A model generated the notes under the pieces. That model was not told where the DNA came from. It did no database searches and saw nothing but the letters and a program-made list of their open reading frames with translations. From positions 1-64,000 of the forward strand of contig JBAMJV010002081.1 in assembly GCA_037951105.1 (NCBI GenBank): 64,000 nt of DNA, in the 5' to 3' direction. The stretch is from Echinarachnius parma (taxonomy: Eukaryota > Echinodermata > Echinoidea > Clypeasteroida > Echinarachniidae). Made by a program: the position numbers and the translations under genes. This document shows positions 49,473-63,298 of this stretch, piece after piece. Within the stretch, counting starts at the first letter, position 1. The number at the start of each line of letters is the position of its first letter.

Positions 49473-51400
49473 GGTGCGGGGCTAGTGCTGAGCATGGCTC
49501 CTCCCATCCCATACCCCCACCCCCACCCCCCATGGTAGGACACACTCTGTGGCAAGTATCTATAGATGATGCGTGTCTTACCAATATCTGCACTTGTACT
49601 CTATTGGTAGAATACAAGGGGAGGAATAACATACCCTCCTGGTTCTTTATTTTTTGGAATTTAATGTAAGTTAATGATGTTAGTTTATATTTCTTTGGAT
49701 GAAACGAGCGTAAGATTATGTAATTAAAGAGCTTGATTGAATTTTACCTAGAGGTTGTTTGAAGTTTTAATTTCTAAGTGAATTAAGTGCAGAAAAGTAA
49801 CTGTACCGTTCAATCTATGAAAACAAATTGTTGATGTATACTTGTTACTCACATTATTTAGTTTGATATGTGCTTTAAGTTGTGTATATTATTGAAGTGC
49901 ACATGAGGAGAACTTTGATCTGTTTCTTTGGTCCAGAGTAGGTCAATGTAATCAAAGAAACATAAGGGGAAGAAAAAAAAACTTAAGTGAAAACTGCGAA
50001 CAAACTGCAAATGTGGAAACTGCTTGATTATAATCTACACCTGCTTCATATTGCACTCTGCAGCGAGAATGGGCAAGATGCATCCACATACGTGCACCTC
50101 CCTCTCTCCGTCTCCCCAGCCATCTGGGCAGCAGAGTGCACTACGAAACACAGAGAGAGAGAGAGAGAGACGAGGTGTTAATCCTTGGCTCATCTTCAGA
50201 GGCTTCTGAAGGTGACATTTGTGAGCTTACTCTTGAGCTCACTGCTTGTATAATAGTAGCTTAGTAAAGTTTTTATTGCTTTTATTGTTATTTTATTATG
50301 TCATGATATACGGCCTTATTCATCAGTGCTAGAACAGTGCTCACGTTGTGTAAGAGCAATCCCGTTTTGGGTCAAAACACATTTGTTTAGTTTCCAGTCT
50401 TCATTGTCCACATCTCATTCTTTCTGAATCTGAGTGATCTTTGATGACGTGACTGAAGAGGTGTTCTTTAAGAAATTTGACGCAACACAGCATTTGATAA
50501 ACAGTTGTGTCGCTTTTACGCAACTGTTTTTGTGTCGCTTTTACGCAACACAGCATTTGATGTGTCGCTTCAGTAACATGTAAACTTATTAGTAAAGTCT
50601 GTACTCATTACATTTCACTTCCAATTATTTGGTTGATGAAATTAATAGGTGCCGCTACGATTCAATTTATATGTGGTCGAATGATGAGTCTGTTGAGTCG
50701 TTCTTCTAAATGCTTAAGAAATGAGGGATAAAATATAACGAAAATTAATGAAACAAAAGAGGCCCGCACTCGTGTAGTTTGACATATTAGCTGCATACTT
50801 TTTTCAGTGATGATGTTATCATTGTTACAAATGAGATCGTTACAGTGTATGTATCACCATACACAATGAGTAGCAATGAAAGGAACCATCACTACGATAA
50901 AGGGCAGTCTGCAGAAGGTTTGCATGATGGATGTTTTTTCTTCCCCACTCTCCTAATTCGAGGGGAAACAAATTTTTTTTCTTTTAAGGATATTGGTGCA
51001 CTGTATAGCGTATTGTTAAGGTAGCATTTGTCGCCATTAAGGATGGCTTTAGTCTTGTGTATTACTGACAAATGTGTATTTTTAGATTTAGATTTGTTGA
51101 AGAAAAAAGTTGTTTGACTGCTTTGAAGCGAAAAAATTGTACGTGTAAGCTTAGCATAGAATGAATTCTGTTGTTCCATACTTACAAGATGTTCAGAGAA
51201 AATTAACTTGTCGGTCATTTCTTTACGTGTCGGGGAAAAAGAACAGACTTAAGATGAGAAGAGCAGTCCACATTTGTAGCCAAATAATTTGAAACTTATT
51301 TCTGTTTGAAAAGTTGGTACGAATAACAAATTATTGGAAACTTAAGACTCTATGAAAGTATAGTATCAAAGTGTGACGTCACAGCTATCCATTGCCATGT

Positions 51401-51528
51401 GTAATGGTTCTAAACTATGTCAGGCAAGGCAGAAATGTCTCACTTGGGTGGTTGCTAAGAAGGCCATCGTCCAGCTCCCACCCAATACCCACATCCGGTT
51501 GAATGGACATGTTGTTTAGAACCATTAC
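51401..51528. mobile_element. Small element with GTAATGGTTCTAAAC ends
   Basis: GTAATGGTTCTAAAC faces GTTTAGAACCATTAC; 128 bp, perfect 15-bp ends. Confidence 0.7.
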
Positions 51529-53758
51529 TATGTTCTAACCAAAGAATGTCACGTTAACTACTTTGGTACTCTTTAGGTACAAATTACAAATTATTGGAAA
51601 TGTTGAATATTTGAAGATTACAATTTTGCTTCGATAAAACATACAGGACAAACTGTGTTCTGTACTAAAAATAAAATAAAAGTTCAACAAAAATTGGTAA
51701 AAAAGAGAGAATACGTAATTCCAGTACTGCCTTTATGCTGGAGAATAATTGCTCCAATTAAAACATTTCCGCCGCACACTATACTATCCAACTCTACTCA
51801 ACATATCTGCTCACTTTTAAAATAATAACCCCTTTATGAAGAGCGTATTCGGTATTAAGTTTTCGATGAGCAGTTTATGATCAAATTGTTGGATCATGTA
51901 GTGTGTGGTAGGCTCGAAGATTGTAATGCGATTAATTTTCTCAGCGAAAAATTAGAATAATTTCTTAGTGCTCGGACATCTTAAGTCTGTGTGTGACCAT
52001 CAAGAGAATGTATTATAACATACCTGTGTCCATTTATATCTTACATATTTATCTTCTCTTCTCTTGAGTAGATAACGAAACTTGTCTCTTTATTTCATCT
52101 TATTTATTGGAATATTTTTTTAATGGTAAATGCATAAAAAACAAACCAAAGATGACATTGAATAATAAATGACAATGCTTTACAGGTACTCAACATAGAA
52201 ACGAAAAAACAAGTGAATATATTAAAGGCATTGTTAGGGCTTGGTCGTTTTGTGATATCCAGTGCATTTCCATGTGTAAATGTTGCAATTTCTTGTACCT
52301 AGGTACAAAGTTTTCTATTTGATAACCCAATGGAATGCTACAAGTGCAAGAAATTCCAACGTTTCAAGAAACAAGTGCAAGAAACAAAACTTGTTTCATC
52401 AGTGACTTTATGGCCTGAATTCTCTCCAGGAGGTTGAATCTAATCCATGCTTATTTTAGCATTTAACATACTATTGCTGATCGCTCATTGAACAAATGAT
52501 GCAATTCAACCTCCTGTTGACAATGCCGGCCACTTGATAAGTTGTGTAATTTTTTACAGCAAGGTTGGCAATTTTTATTTTTTATAAGAAAAACAAACAA
52601 ACATTGATTCAAATTAGTGGGTAAAAAAAGATGACTTGATTGAAATCATTGATAGAAAAATTAAATCAGTAAATCACTTATTTCAGCCAACCCTGTTGTA
52701 AATATAATGTACATGACTTTTGATTAGATTTTACTTTTTTATGAATATCACTGATGAAAGCTGTTGATATAATTTACTGTATGGATGCTGGATAGTACAC
52801 ATATTGAAGGAGACAACATATCTGGGTTTTAATGTACCTCTTTTCCCGTTTAAACGATTTGATCTGTAACTGTAATCCTTTTGTCAAACAGAAATTGCAG
52901 TAATATAACAAGTGTGTAATACGTTCAACTTACACAGAATGGCCCAAATTTTCTTCAAAGGGTTTGAATTTAACCCTTTAAAAATTTTAGTCCATGGGTT
53001 AGCATTAATCCTTGAACAAATGACGCTAATTTACCCAGGGTTTAAATTGCACCCGCTGTTGAGGATTTGGGCCATTTGTGCGGTTCATCTGTTCAGGAGA
53101 AACTTTATTTACAGATGAAATTAAGCTTATGTAATATGAACATGTAACTGAAGTTTATATTGTTTGGGCATTAACTGTGCAGAGACAAATTATTTATGCA
53201 CCATTTTAGTGGTGTTAATGCACATTTCATGTCAAAGAACTTTGTCGCTGAAATGTGTATTAACTTCTCAATGAATACTAGTTTTGGTTACTTATACATG
53301 TACCTGAACTGCTAATTGCCACCATATGTGTATTGAAATGAAAACGACAAACAATTTACATTATAGCATGTTTTAACAAATAGTGCAACACACAAATCTT
53401 TGCTGGGGTGACAATGAATGATCAAAACCTTGTTTCCCAATGTTTTTCTCCACGTTTGTTATTTTTGTATTTCTCTCCCGAGAAATTGTTTTGTTGTCAC
53501 CCTAGCAACGATGTGATAACTCGCCGCCAATGATTGATACATGCAGTGTGTGTTGATAGACAATGCAATGCTTGTTTGACTCGCAACTAATAACACAGGA
53601 AGTCAAAGAATTATGTCTTGAAGAAAAGAAATGCAGAATTACAATTTTTTTTTTACAGATTTACTGCAAGGGTCTTAAACATACAGTGTGTGCTTTAATA
53701 CAAAAAATATGCACAGATTATGTGCATCGATAATTGTATCCATACATTCTTTGATCGT

Positions 53759-53836
53759 TGCAATTTCGATGCATACTTTGTGTGTTGCCAATTTGATGCA
53801 TACATTTTGTGTGTTGCCAATTTGATGCATACATCA
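53759..53836. repeat. About 31-bp tandem repeat, 2.5 units
   Basis: GTGTGTTGCCAATTTGATGC with ATACATTTT/ATACTTT spacers. Confidence 0.75.
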
Positions 53837-56800
53837 AATACATTGTGGGTGTTAATCTATACCAATGTGCACAATATATTCTCAGAATGCGTATCTTTTT
53901 CATTGGAAGAGCGCCGATTCTCTTTCAAATATTCTGCCGAGGGAAGACTTAAAAATTTCTCCTTTTTTGGGCAGGCCTCATGCTCTCGTCCGTGTCGTGT
54001 CGTCAGTAGAAATGAAATATGGATTTATAATTCTACCTTTGGAGAGAAAAAAAACGGATATCATATATAATCTGTTTTTATTTTCCTTTTTCTATTTTCA
54101 AATGTAGCAAAATGAGAAAGCTAAGTGTTTATACGATAATTTGTTTGAATCTAGAAACCTTCTTTATATGATTATCTCTTGAAGGGTAATGCGAGTTGAA
54201 GCGAATGAAAAATAAAATGATTTAAATGTGTGCTATAAAACTCATTTGTGTGAGTGAATGCTCACAAAATGTAGTTGAATCAAATGTTCCAGTTTAAAAA
54301 ACAAACATTCTAAAAGATATTAACTTTTAGTTAGGTAATTATGGATAATACTGAACATGGACAAAAAAGTCTTATTATTTTCTCTTTTTTTTGATAAAGA
54401 AAAATGTACCACTTACACTCGGAAGTGCAAATCTTAAAGTATTAGAAAGGTTTGAGAGAAAAAAATTGTGCCTTTTTATCTGTGAAAAGGATGATTATTT
54501 TTCACGATAACATTCCAAACTGGAAAATATAAATATGTTTAGTTTTGTTCAAATATTGAAATCAAATTGGAAACTTAGTATTTGTGACGGTTTATAGAGT
54601 ATAGTCACATGTGTTCATACTCTTGCACTATAAAGTATGATACTTGTGTGCAATACTTCAATTTTGAACATGTATGAAGAAGATCATCATTCACCATGAG
54701 GTCTTCAAATAATCAAATGCTATTTTTATATGCAAACAAGTTTGTTAGTTTTTCTGTTCTTCCTTTATTATATAGATCAAAAGTCATTTTAATGTTTGAT
54801 AAAGAACAGATTATATTACCATTTGTTACAAATTTGACAAATGGGGCACTTATACGACATTAATTTTTAAGTGGTACATGCAAGCTAAAAAGAAAGAAAA
54901 CAGTTTTTCGAAACATTTTTGTTTATTTCTCACATGATTAATGAAAGTTAAGGCGAAACATTTCTAGTTCCTGTCCATATTTATGCTAACTTATACTATG
55001 TTACGACCACAAAGCAGCGTGCGTGCGCGTTGGTTGATAGGAAATGATTGCGCTAGTGTCCCCACACATACTGAGTGATGTTAATAATTGAAATGAAAGC
55101 AGAAATAATTGTGTGTTTTTTTAGTCAACTTGTCTCCATTTTGTTGTACAAAATTCTGCCTTGGTTTGGAACAAATGTAGGATGTTATGGTAATTCCATT
55201 ATTTGCATAATTCCATCTTATTACAGAATATGGGTATGACTTTCAATAGGTTAATTCAAAATCCTAAAAAGCATCAATAGCAGATTGTTGAACTACAAAT
55301 TCTTCATTTATTCAAACTTAATTACTTGGGTTTAAACATATCACTAATAAAATTTTGCATAGATAGGACCTACTCTACATGTAGAATCAGTGCAATTAAA
55401 TCTATGCCCTACATTTAAAAAAAGGGGGTGGGTTGGGTTTCTTTGTAGGCTGTTTCTATTTAAGTGTTATTTCAAGACTGAATGTAGTCTTTGCTGTGTT
55501 CACCATTCAAAGAGTACTTTTCTATATATACATTTGAAACCTATATATTCTGTTCCTTTGTATTCACATACACATTCCTACATATATAAATCTTTCTCTT
55601 TGTTTAGTTATGAAGAGTGCAAGTTTGCTGTTCATAGAGATGAACAGATTAGAAGTATTTCAAATGGTGCTTCCTAAATATTTTCTGCAACTTACATATT
55701 TTTGCTATTTATCTGATGCTTAAGACCGTTATAATAATTTTTAGTTTTTTACCTAGCATGCCAACTACATTGGTTTGTCTTAATTGGTCTTGATTAGTAA
55801 CCAACCTTACTATATTTCATCTCTGAATGCGAAGTAATAAACAGTGAAAGTGATTGTGAATATGAGGGCAAACAGTAATTTGTGATCATTTTGTCAAAGA
55901 ATTTTTCTTGCAAAATCAAGAAATTAGATAATATCTTCATGTTAAACTTATATGTCAACTACTGATTCTACGCATCATGGCATGATCTTTGGTTATGACC
56001 TTTTGTAATTTTTCTGGCATTAGATACTTTTCCTTCTTTTAAGTTTAAGATAATTTATGTCTTTGGTATGGCAGAGGAAGTAAACAAAAACTCTTTTAAT
56101 TTCAACTTGTTTCTAAGCTTTGTGCGAAGGAGATCGTGAGAGTAAGCATTTGCAAAAACCAATTATTACCTTTAATTCACCGTCCTTGGACAAACAAACA
56201 TATTTGTGCAATGATGCCAATATTTAAACAAAGTGTGAGCGAGTGAGGGATTAGTGTGTGTCTGTGTGTGTGTGGGTGTGTGTTGTGAGACATAAAGAAA
56301 CTAAAATGTTTCTTTTCCATTTCTAGTAAATCAAGTATATAATGTTGACTTTCCAAAACATACTATTCATTCATGTAGCCTTTCTGATGTTTTGATTGAT
56401 AAAATGTGCATTGTTTCAGTAAAAATGCACCAAACATTTGCTTTTTACCAAACATTTAATTTGCCAAAGTTGCATTTTTCCGAACTGGAGATACAGATTT
56501 GCATTTCTGTGTCCTGTAATTTGTTGTACGTGTATTTTTCTTGTTGGTAAATCAAAATGTACTCTTTATCTCCTTAAAACATGGGACTATTCTAAATAGT
56601 TCATGACTAAGTAAAAGGCAGCTTCATTAAATATGCTTGTAACCTTAATATGCCATTTCTAGATAGTAATTGAAAAAAAAGAAGGGATTTATTGTATATG
56701 ATGTACCCTTTGGTCTGAGTTCTTAAAGAATGGATTACATTTAACCCTTGGGACAAATTGCGTTGTGACACTTTCAACAGTCGGACAGATTTGATGCTGA

Positions 56801-59800
56801 ACATTCAAACGTTTGCAATGTTTTGTGAAGCACGAGTATGTAAGAGATGAGATTTGATGGAGAGAGAGAGAGATGGATGGGTGGGGGGGGGGGGGGGGGG
56901 GGGGAGGTAAAGTGAAAAAGAAGCTGAACTTCTACAGTTATTTGCACCATTTGGTAGCTACTGTGCTTGTTTGTAGGTGCAGAATTATTGTTGATATTTC
57001 TGAATATCTTAGTATCTTTGATAGTCAAGTTGATTTTCATTTTCAACTCGTGACCTACTGGTTATGATCAATATTACGTACCAACTCCTAAAGTGCCTAT
57101 TTACTGATAGAAATTAATTGAGATATTAAGGAATCCTTCTTCTTTAAAAAAAATTAATCTAATGTGCGTAAAAGTTTCTGTAGTGTTGGGTCAGTACTGT
57201 GTTGACTCTACATTATATAGTCGCCATGGTATATTATATTTATCTATTTGTTCCTACGGTCATATGACCAACAATCATCTATTTATATTCACAAATCGTG
57301 TGTGTGTGCGGGACAGTAGCGTGTTGCGCGCGATATTTTTTTCTACGACACTCGCCGCATGAGGCCTGCGGTAAATGGGAGAAGTTATATTGAGGCAAAG
57401 TTGTATCTTGCTTTAAAAAAAAAAAAACATGAGGTAATCTGTGTACAACTTAATCTTTTTTTTTTAAGCCTTCCATTTATATCATGAAAAATATCTTACA
57501 TTATGTTTGACTGGTGAATTCTTTTTAATACGTCCTGTAGGCGTCGCCAGAAATCTAGAATCATTTTATTTTTGTATGTGTTTTTCATGCTCTCATCATA
57601 TTCCATATGTAATTATTGTAAACGGAAAGGGATTTTGTATGCATTGTCATTTGCCATTTCATGACACATAGTCATGCTGTATTCTTATTGTATGATAAGG
57701 AAACTTAGCTATATTATTACATCCTGACATAACCGCCCAATTTACTTCAAAAACTGGGCCATTTTTGTCACATATCTTTGAGACGTTTGACTGTGAGCTA
57801 AAGACACATAATTGTTCTCATTTCCTTTTTTTATAGATTATTTATTGACATTGGTATTAATTTGTTCCATTTTTTTTATTGAATTAATTATTATGAAGGG
57901 CAATTGCCTGTCTGGTCTGTAGCTTTGACATTCATTTGATGTCATATGGAAGTTACACTTTAGACATGCACATGTACTTATTTATGAACTGTTATACAAA
58001 TTCTTGTCGCAGTTCAGAAGACTAAAATATATACAAAACACCTCGAAGTAAAATGAGACATGACTGAACTGTTATTTGAACCTGACCGTTACGTAACTTA
58101 TTCTATTCTGCACACAGGTGTGTGAGAGGAGGGCCACGTTTTCCGAACGAACCCCTTGCCTACGGGAACCCGTAGAATCTCAAAGGCAATGGGTCAGTAG
58201 GCATCCTAGTTGGATTCGTACTGACTGATAAGATTAATGGAACGCACTAACTGGTTCGACTTGTTGAGCCAATGAATTATGATGGCCAGTATAGGTATCG
58301 GTAATAGAATGGGTGAACTTTTAATTGGCACTTAAACTGTGATAAAATACTCTTGCTATATTAGGTATGTTGTTATATAAGGGAAAAACATTAGAAGAAT
58401 ATTAATCGTCCTGGGGTCTGCAGTAATAAAAAAAGCGGACAACTAGAGAGTTGATGTGGTTTTAAGTTTTTCAATATGGGCATTTAGATTAGGAGCGTTC
58501 CACTAATTTTGTTGTATAAACCAACTAGGATGCTATCCAGAAACGGGGGCCCTTGTTAGGAGCGAGGAGAAAAAAAACAAATGATCCTTGACCAACTATG
58601 GATGCAAGCTGTGGGACAACAGACTTACAATTTGGTAGTTAAACTCTTTTGAAAAAAAATGTATTTTGTATTTTGCTGTTGTCGCTGGTATATCTACCGA
58701 CCTTTTAAAAAAAATTGATGTAACGTCGTACCAAGCTTTATATATGTGAAGATTACATCTACTCTGTTTATGTTGATGATTATGTAAAGTATTCAATCAC
58801 AGTGAAATGATTTTCATATCCTTTGTTTTAACAAACATACGTTGTTTGTTTCCTTAATGCAACTGATTTATAGTTTTAGTGGTGTACTTATTCTGCAAGA
58901 GATTCTTGCCTTTGTGTGAGAACGGATGGTACCGTACATACTGCAGAACTTTGGGGTGAACCTAGCCACCAACATGCAAACGTTCATAGCAAACATGATT
59001 GCAGTAACGTTAGACGTAGGTAGCCGAGTTCGCCCATAAGGCAGAGCTTTTCCTGTATGTATGGTTCAATACATGTGAAATGTTTCATAATTATGTGGAA
59101 GGTATTCCCGTTGTTAAAACATCTTCCTGGTATCTTGCAGGAAATGTACATGAAACTACGGTTAAAGAATATATATGTTTGCCCTGCCCTGTCTGACATC
59201 ATTCGGCAGGCTCGCATAACGTGCAACTTTACAATGCCTTATATAGGTCTACTGTTCAAAACATCAGCCAACCTGAGACTATGCTTGGTACGATAGTTGA
59301 TTTCTGTTATATTGTTCCATTAAAAAGCATCATAAAAATTACATGTACTTTTGTATCCTTGTCTTTTGTGCCTTCGTTGGAATCAGTGTTATGTATAACT
59401 AAAGTTTTAATGGGAAGGAAATGCTGGGATTTTGTTTGCTGTTAGTGATGGGTGCATAATTCCTGTCACTTCTATTGTTTATTTCCTCTTGGGTATCACT
59501 AAGAATGGAAGTATGGAAATAATGTTTTGAAACCACTATCAACTGTTTTGACTGAGCACTGGTAGGCTGCCATGTTTTCCAACTATACCATATGAAACGT
59601 CATCTGAGCGTGCACTAACAAAAGCGGGTTACGTAACCATTGACATATCAGTAGACTCAACAGCAGTAAAAACAGCAAAAACATGGCAGCATAAGTGTCA
59701 CCATAATTATACGTTATCATCCTTATCATTGTCACTATCTTCATGGCCACCACCACCACCACAATGATCATAATTATCAACATCCCCACCATCATCCATT

Positions 59801-60159
59801 CTTCATCTATACATATCAGCAGTATGAAAATTAGTTGTGACTTGTGTATGTGCCTCATTACAAACGGGCTAAAGAACAGAATAAATAATAAGAAGAAAAA
59901 ATCTAATTCACACTTTCAAAATTTGGCTATATTTTGTCTACCACCATTTATATTACTCTCCTCTATATTTTCAGTATACCACAATTTCAATGCAACAATA
60001 TTATTTCATAATTATTTTTTGTTATCGATTACGCATTTGTACCACAAGGACCTTGGGACCATATTGTCACGTTTACACTGCAAATGTATCGTGTTCTATC
60101 AGGGTAAAAAACAATGGTCTAAAGAGCTTGGACCAACTTCCTTCATTCATTTGTGAAGA

Positions 60160-60320
60160 GGTGTTCTGGTCTAGTGGTCAGAGCTCCGCTCTTCGCACTA
60201 ATCGGCTGGGTTCGAATCTTGGTTGCGTCTATCGGAAGGTGACCATAAAGGGCCAGTCCCAGATGTAAATAATCATAATTGATTGAACGCGTCTGCAAAA
60301 ACCAAATAATTAACCAACCA
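60160..60320 (+). repeat. tRNA-derived SINE, short
   Basis: TCTAGTGGTCAGAGC (A box region) and GGGTTCGAATCTTGG (B box) about 35 bp apart, followed by an AT-rich tail with AATAATTAACC. Confidence 0.7.
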
Positions 60321-60494
60321 GCTTGGACCAGAAAAATCACTTTCTATGTTGTGTCATTACTTATAATGGTTTGATGGCTATCTAGATTTTAATGCAACAA
60401 AATTATTTCATGATTTTTTTGTTGTTATCGATTATGCATTAGTACAATAAGATGTTACAATAAAAAGGGACCAAAATACCCCCAAAACCTTGGA

Positions 60495-61173
60495 GCTAGA
60501 GCTCGATCATGACCCAGGACCAGCCCTAGTTCCACTGATCTCTAGATAAGCTTGTGTTATCCTTTATGGTTGAATGAGTAAAGTGGCATGTGTGCTCCAC
60601 TAAATTCTTTGTTGAGTTTTATGTCATTCTCGCATATTGACATCAATGAGTTAGAGCCAATGGCCCGAATTCTCAACTTGTGCCTGGCCTAAAAGACAAA
60701 GACTACCGGTAACACTTTGCACCAGCAGACTTATTGTCTCGTAACTATGGTATGTCCCCGGAGATATCTAATGGTTTCCTTTCATTATCAAGTCAATCTC
60801 TTGAGAGCTGTTTATAAGCATTATGACAATGGGCCCTTTTAAATTCAATTCTTAACAGTATAACAGTGAAACAGGTCACCAGCAATACACTGTCCAGGAT
60901 GATCCAGGACGCAATTTGGCTGATGGCAGACTTTACTCTAACTTAATTTCAAAGGGCCCATTGTCCTGATGCTTATAAGCAGCTCTCAAGGGATTGACTT
61001 GATAATGAAAGGAAACAATTAGAATATCTCCGGGGACCAAAGTTGCGAGACAATAAGTCTGCTGGGGCAAAGTGTTACCGGTAGTCTTTGTCTTTTAGGC
61101 CAGGCACAAGTTGAGCCACAAGTTGAGAATTCGGGCCATTACCATGGTATATGTCGTTGGTCAGTAATCGGGC
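60495..61173 (-). repeat. Interspersed repeat, copy interrupted by a foldback
   Basis: Reverse complement of 10285-10505 with 60659-61140 inserted between its two parts. Confidence 0.82.
60659..61140. mobile_element. 482-bp foldback element, AATGGCCCGAATTC ends
   Basis: AATGGCCCGAATTCTCAACT faces AGTTGAGAATTCGGGCCATT. The arms of about 200 bp contain GCCAGGCACAAGTTGAG, TACCGGTAG and AGTCAATC words; the right arm has an extra CCACAAGTTGAG. Confidence 0.88.
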
Positions 61174-61687
61174 TTAAGTTAAGGGGAACCACCACCCGGA
61201 TAAATTGTCTAATACATGCAAGAAACGGTTTCAGTTTCCACCAAAAAGTACAGACAAAATGTGTTTCCAGAAAAATGCTAACAATAATCATCATACCATA
61301 TTACATGCATGGGTCTGCAGAAGAAGACTATATTGTCTAAGAGCTTATATTATGACAAAATAACTATATTGTTCTGCAGAACCATGAATACACTTTTCCT
61401 GGAAAAATCGCAAATATTACAAAGAAAGACATTTCAAATAATAACCACTAAGACGTTGTAAAGTTTTGGTTTTGTGAAACGATAGCACCCATTAGTAAAT
61501 CTTCAGTACCACATATTCATACCTGTGTTGTCATTTGGATATTTGTCCAGTCTATGTGCTAGCCAGGACATTATTCAAAACAAGAATTGGCAAAAGTTTA
61601 TATTTCTGTGTACTGTAAAAAGTTTATCATTCAGTGAATCATACACACAAAATCATCATTAAAAAAACCCATCTGTTTGAATGATGT

Positions 61688-62595
61688 TCATCTTGCTGGG
61701 CGCTTTTCAAAATGCTGCATCCTTTCGAGCATCGCACTGAGAGCACTGGCGGCCTTTCTATCTGGTCCCTGTAAGCCAGACAACCAAATTGGGCTTTTCA
61801 CTTTTTTGAACTTCCGAGGGAAATAGTAGTCTCCCTGTCTCTCGCGGATGTCGTCTGTGAACAACTTCTCTGATTTAATCAGGTTGCGACAAGTCCTGTC
61901 GTTCATGGCCGACTCCCGCAACTGATACCCAAGGATGTCGATGCCGTCCGGGTGCCAGATGGACTCCTGCCCTTCGATATCATCCACGTTAGTCTTCTCC
62001 TTCACGCAACGCCCCGTCAGCCTTGCGTTGACTTCACGGAGTCTAGTGACGTCAGTGCGCATGCGATCCTCCCCGTACTCGCGGACGTGCGCCCACAGCG
62101 TGCGGTTGAAGTGGCGGTAGAGCTGCGCGTCACCATAGTTCCACTTCTGCAGTAGGTTCTGCGTGTACGCCGTGACCTCGCGCGGCCTCTCGCGCGCATT
62201 CAGCTTGAGGTAGGCGACGTCCTCAAACGTCCAACACATCAAGTCCTTGAGAAGAACAAGCGACTCGTCAAAGTGCTCCATGATCATGACGAGATGGAAG
62301 TGGACCTGGACGTCGTGGATTGTCTTGTCGACCTTGGTCAGATCGTCCATATCTTCTGGTTCCAGACCTAGATCGTAGAGGAGCGGGTTCCGCGCGTATC
62401 GCCTGTGGACGTTAGTGTCCGACGTGTTATAGTACTGGTAAGGTTCTTTGAGGAAACTCTTGATCTTCAGCGGATGGGTGTCGTTTCCAAAGGCTCCGGG
62501 AAGCCCAAGGTAGTCATAGATGGACTCAAAGAGAGTCAGGGGAGAACGCAGGATGGTGACATAGTGGCTGTCTTTTGGCAGAAGGCTTGCGATAT
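61688..62595 (-). CDS. GAL3ST: GAL3ST last exon: catalytic C-terminal part
   Basis: Acceptor TTCTTGTTCCAG. Encodes DIASLLPKDSHYVTILRSPL, YARNPLLYDLGL, LVMIMEHFDESLVLLKDLMC and RHFNRTLWAHVREYG, all family-typical, and ends EKRPAR TGA. N-glycosylation sequons NDT, NTS and NRT are present. Confidence 0.92.
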
Positions 62596-63298
62596 CTGGA
62601 ACAAGAAATGTGATACACGGAAACATTATATAGTATGCAACAATTATAGGTTACAATATTTTGAAAAATACATTCTTCAAGTTAAAAAAAAAACAATCAC
62701 CCGACAGAAGCTTTGGAGATCCGAATATACAAAATTAATTTAAAAAATAAGCACTCTCTCAGAATTTGGTGGAATGAGTCAAATGATTCATTGGAGGACT
62801 ACTTCGCCGCGTACAAAAAAAAAAAAAGAGTCTGTGTATATATTCGCTCACCTGGTGCACTGAACCTGGCGTGGTGTGTGAAGACGTTGAAAGGACGCGT
62901 CGACTGCACGAATTCCCGCGGCACGTCCCGCGTGGCGTTGAACCTGTGCACCAGGTTGAAGAGATGGCTCCTAGGCGGGAGCACTATGCGCAGGTCGTTG
63001 CTTTCCGCGTAGCGAAACACGATGTTCTGGACGGTGGAACTACCGCACTTGTGCGTCTTCCAGAAAACCAAGTTGCGATGTGGACGGCACTGCCGCGTCG
63101 CATCGGCGTCAACCATCGCCACCGTTTTAGCGCCGTCGACCATTGTCGCCGGTTCAGCGTTGTCAACCATCCCTGCCGGTTTTGCGCCGTCGACGAGTCT
63201 TGAAGATGTCGGCAAGCTTCCCTCCCGTTGGTTTAGCTGAGCTTTTGTCCTCTCCGATACATCTGAATAATTTTCGTTTTCGAGCTTTGATGCGACCC
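61688..63298 (-). CDS. GAL3ST: Galactose-3-O-sulfotransferase family enzyme (5' partial), 2 exons seen
   Basis: Exons 63298-62852 and 62595-61688 join in phase to 450 codons plus TGA. The 5' phosphosulfate-binding motif FWKTHKCGSSTVQNIVFRY and the following ESNDLRIVLPP match the FLKTHKTAxSTVQNILFRF block of vertebrate GAL3ST proteins. The second PAPS-side motif is VTILRSPLTLFESIYDYLG. Family members are Golgi type II membrane enzymes that move sulfate from PAPS to the 3-OH of galactose on glycolipids or glycoproteins. Which paralogue, and which acceptor, cannot be told. The cytoplasmic/transmembrane N-terminus is absent, because the first seen exon opens in phase 2 after an acceptor. The stem contains three 9-residue repeats. 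Confidence 0.9.
62852..63298 (-). CDS. GAL3ST: GAL3ST exon: stem and 5' PAPS-binding motif
   Basis: Acceptor CATCTCCACAG, donor CCAG|GTGAGC. Reads VASKLENENYSDVSERTK, then stem repeats of the type (M)VDGAKPAG/MVDNAEPAT/MVDGAKTVA, then NLVFWKTHKCGSSTVQN and FNVFTHHARFSAPG. Confidence 0.88.

Larger units (their letters stand above)
49473..61687. other. Convergent intergenic after DDX3
   Basis: The first kilobases probably include the DDX3 3' UTR; AATAAA words occur at 51670-51680 but the true end is not determinable. Otherwise AT-rich DNA with short tracts ((GA)n at 50151-50171, poly(G) at 56880-56904), small repeats and SINE/foldback sequence near 60-61 kb. No coding exon was found. Confidence 0.65.

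Noticed and set aside
59583-60156. Long frames near 59.6-60.2 kb on both strands
   Set aside because: AT-rich or ATG/CAC trinucleotide-driven frames with no domain-like sequence.
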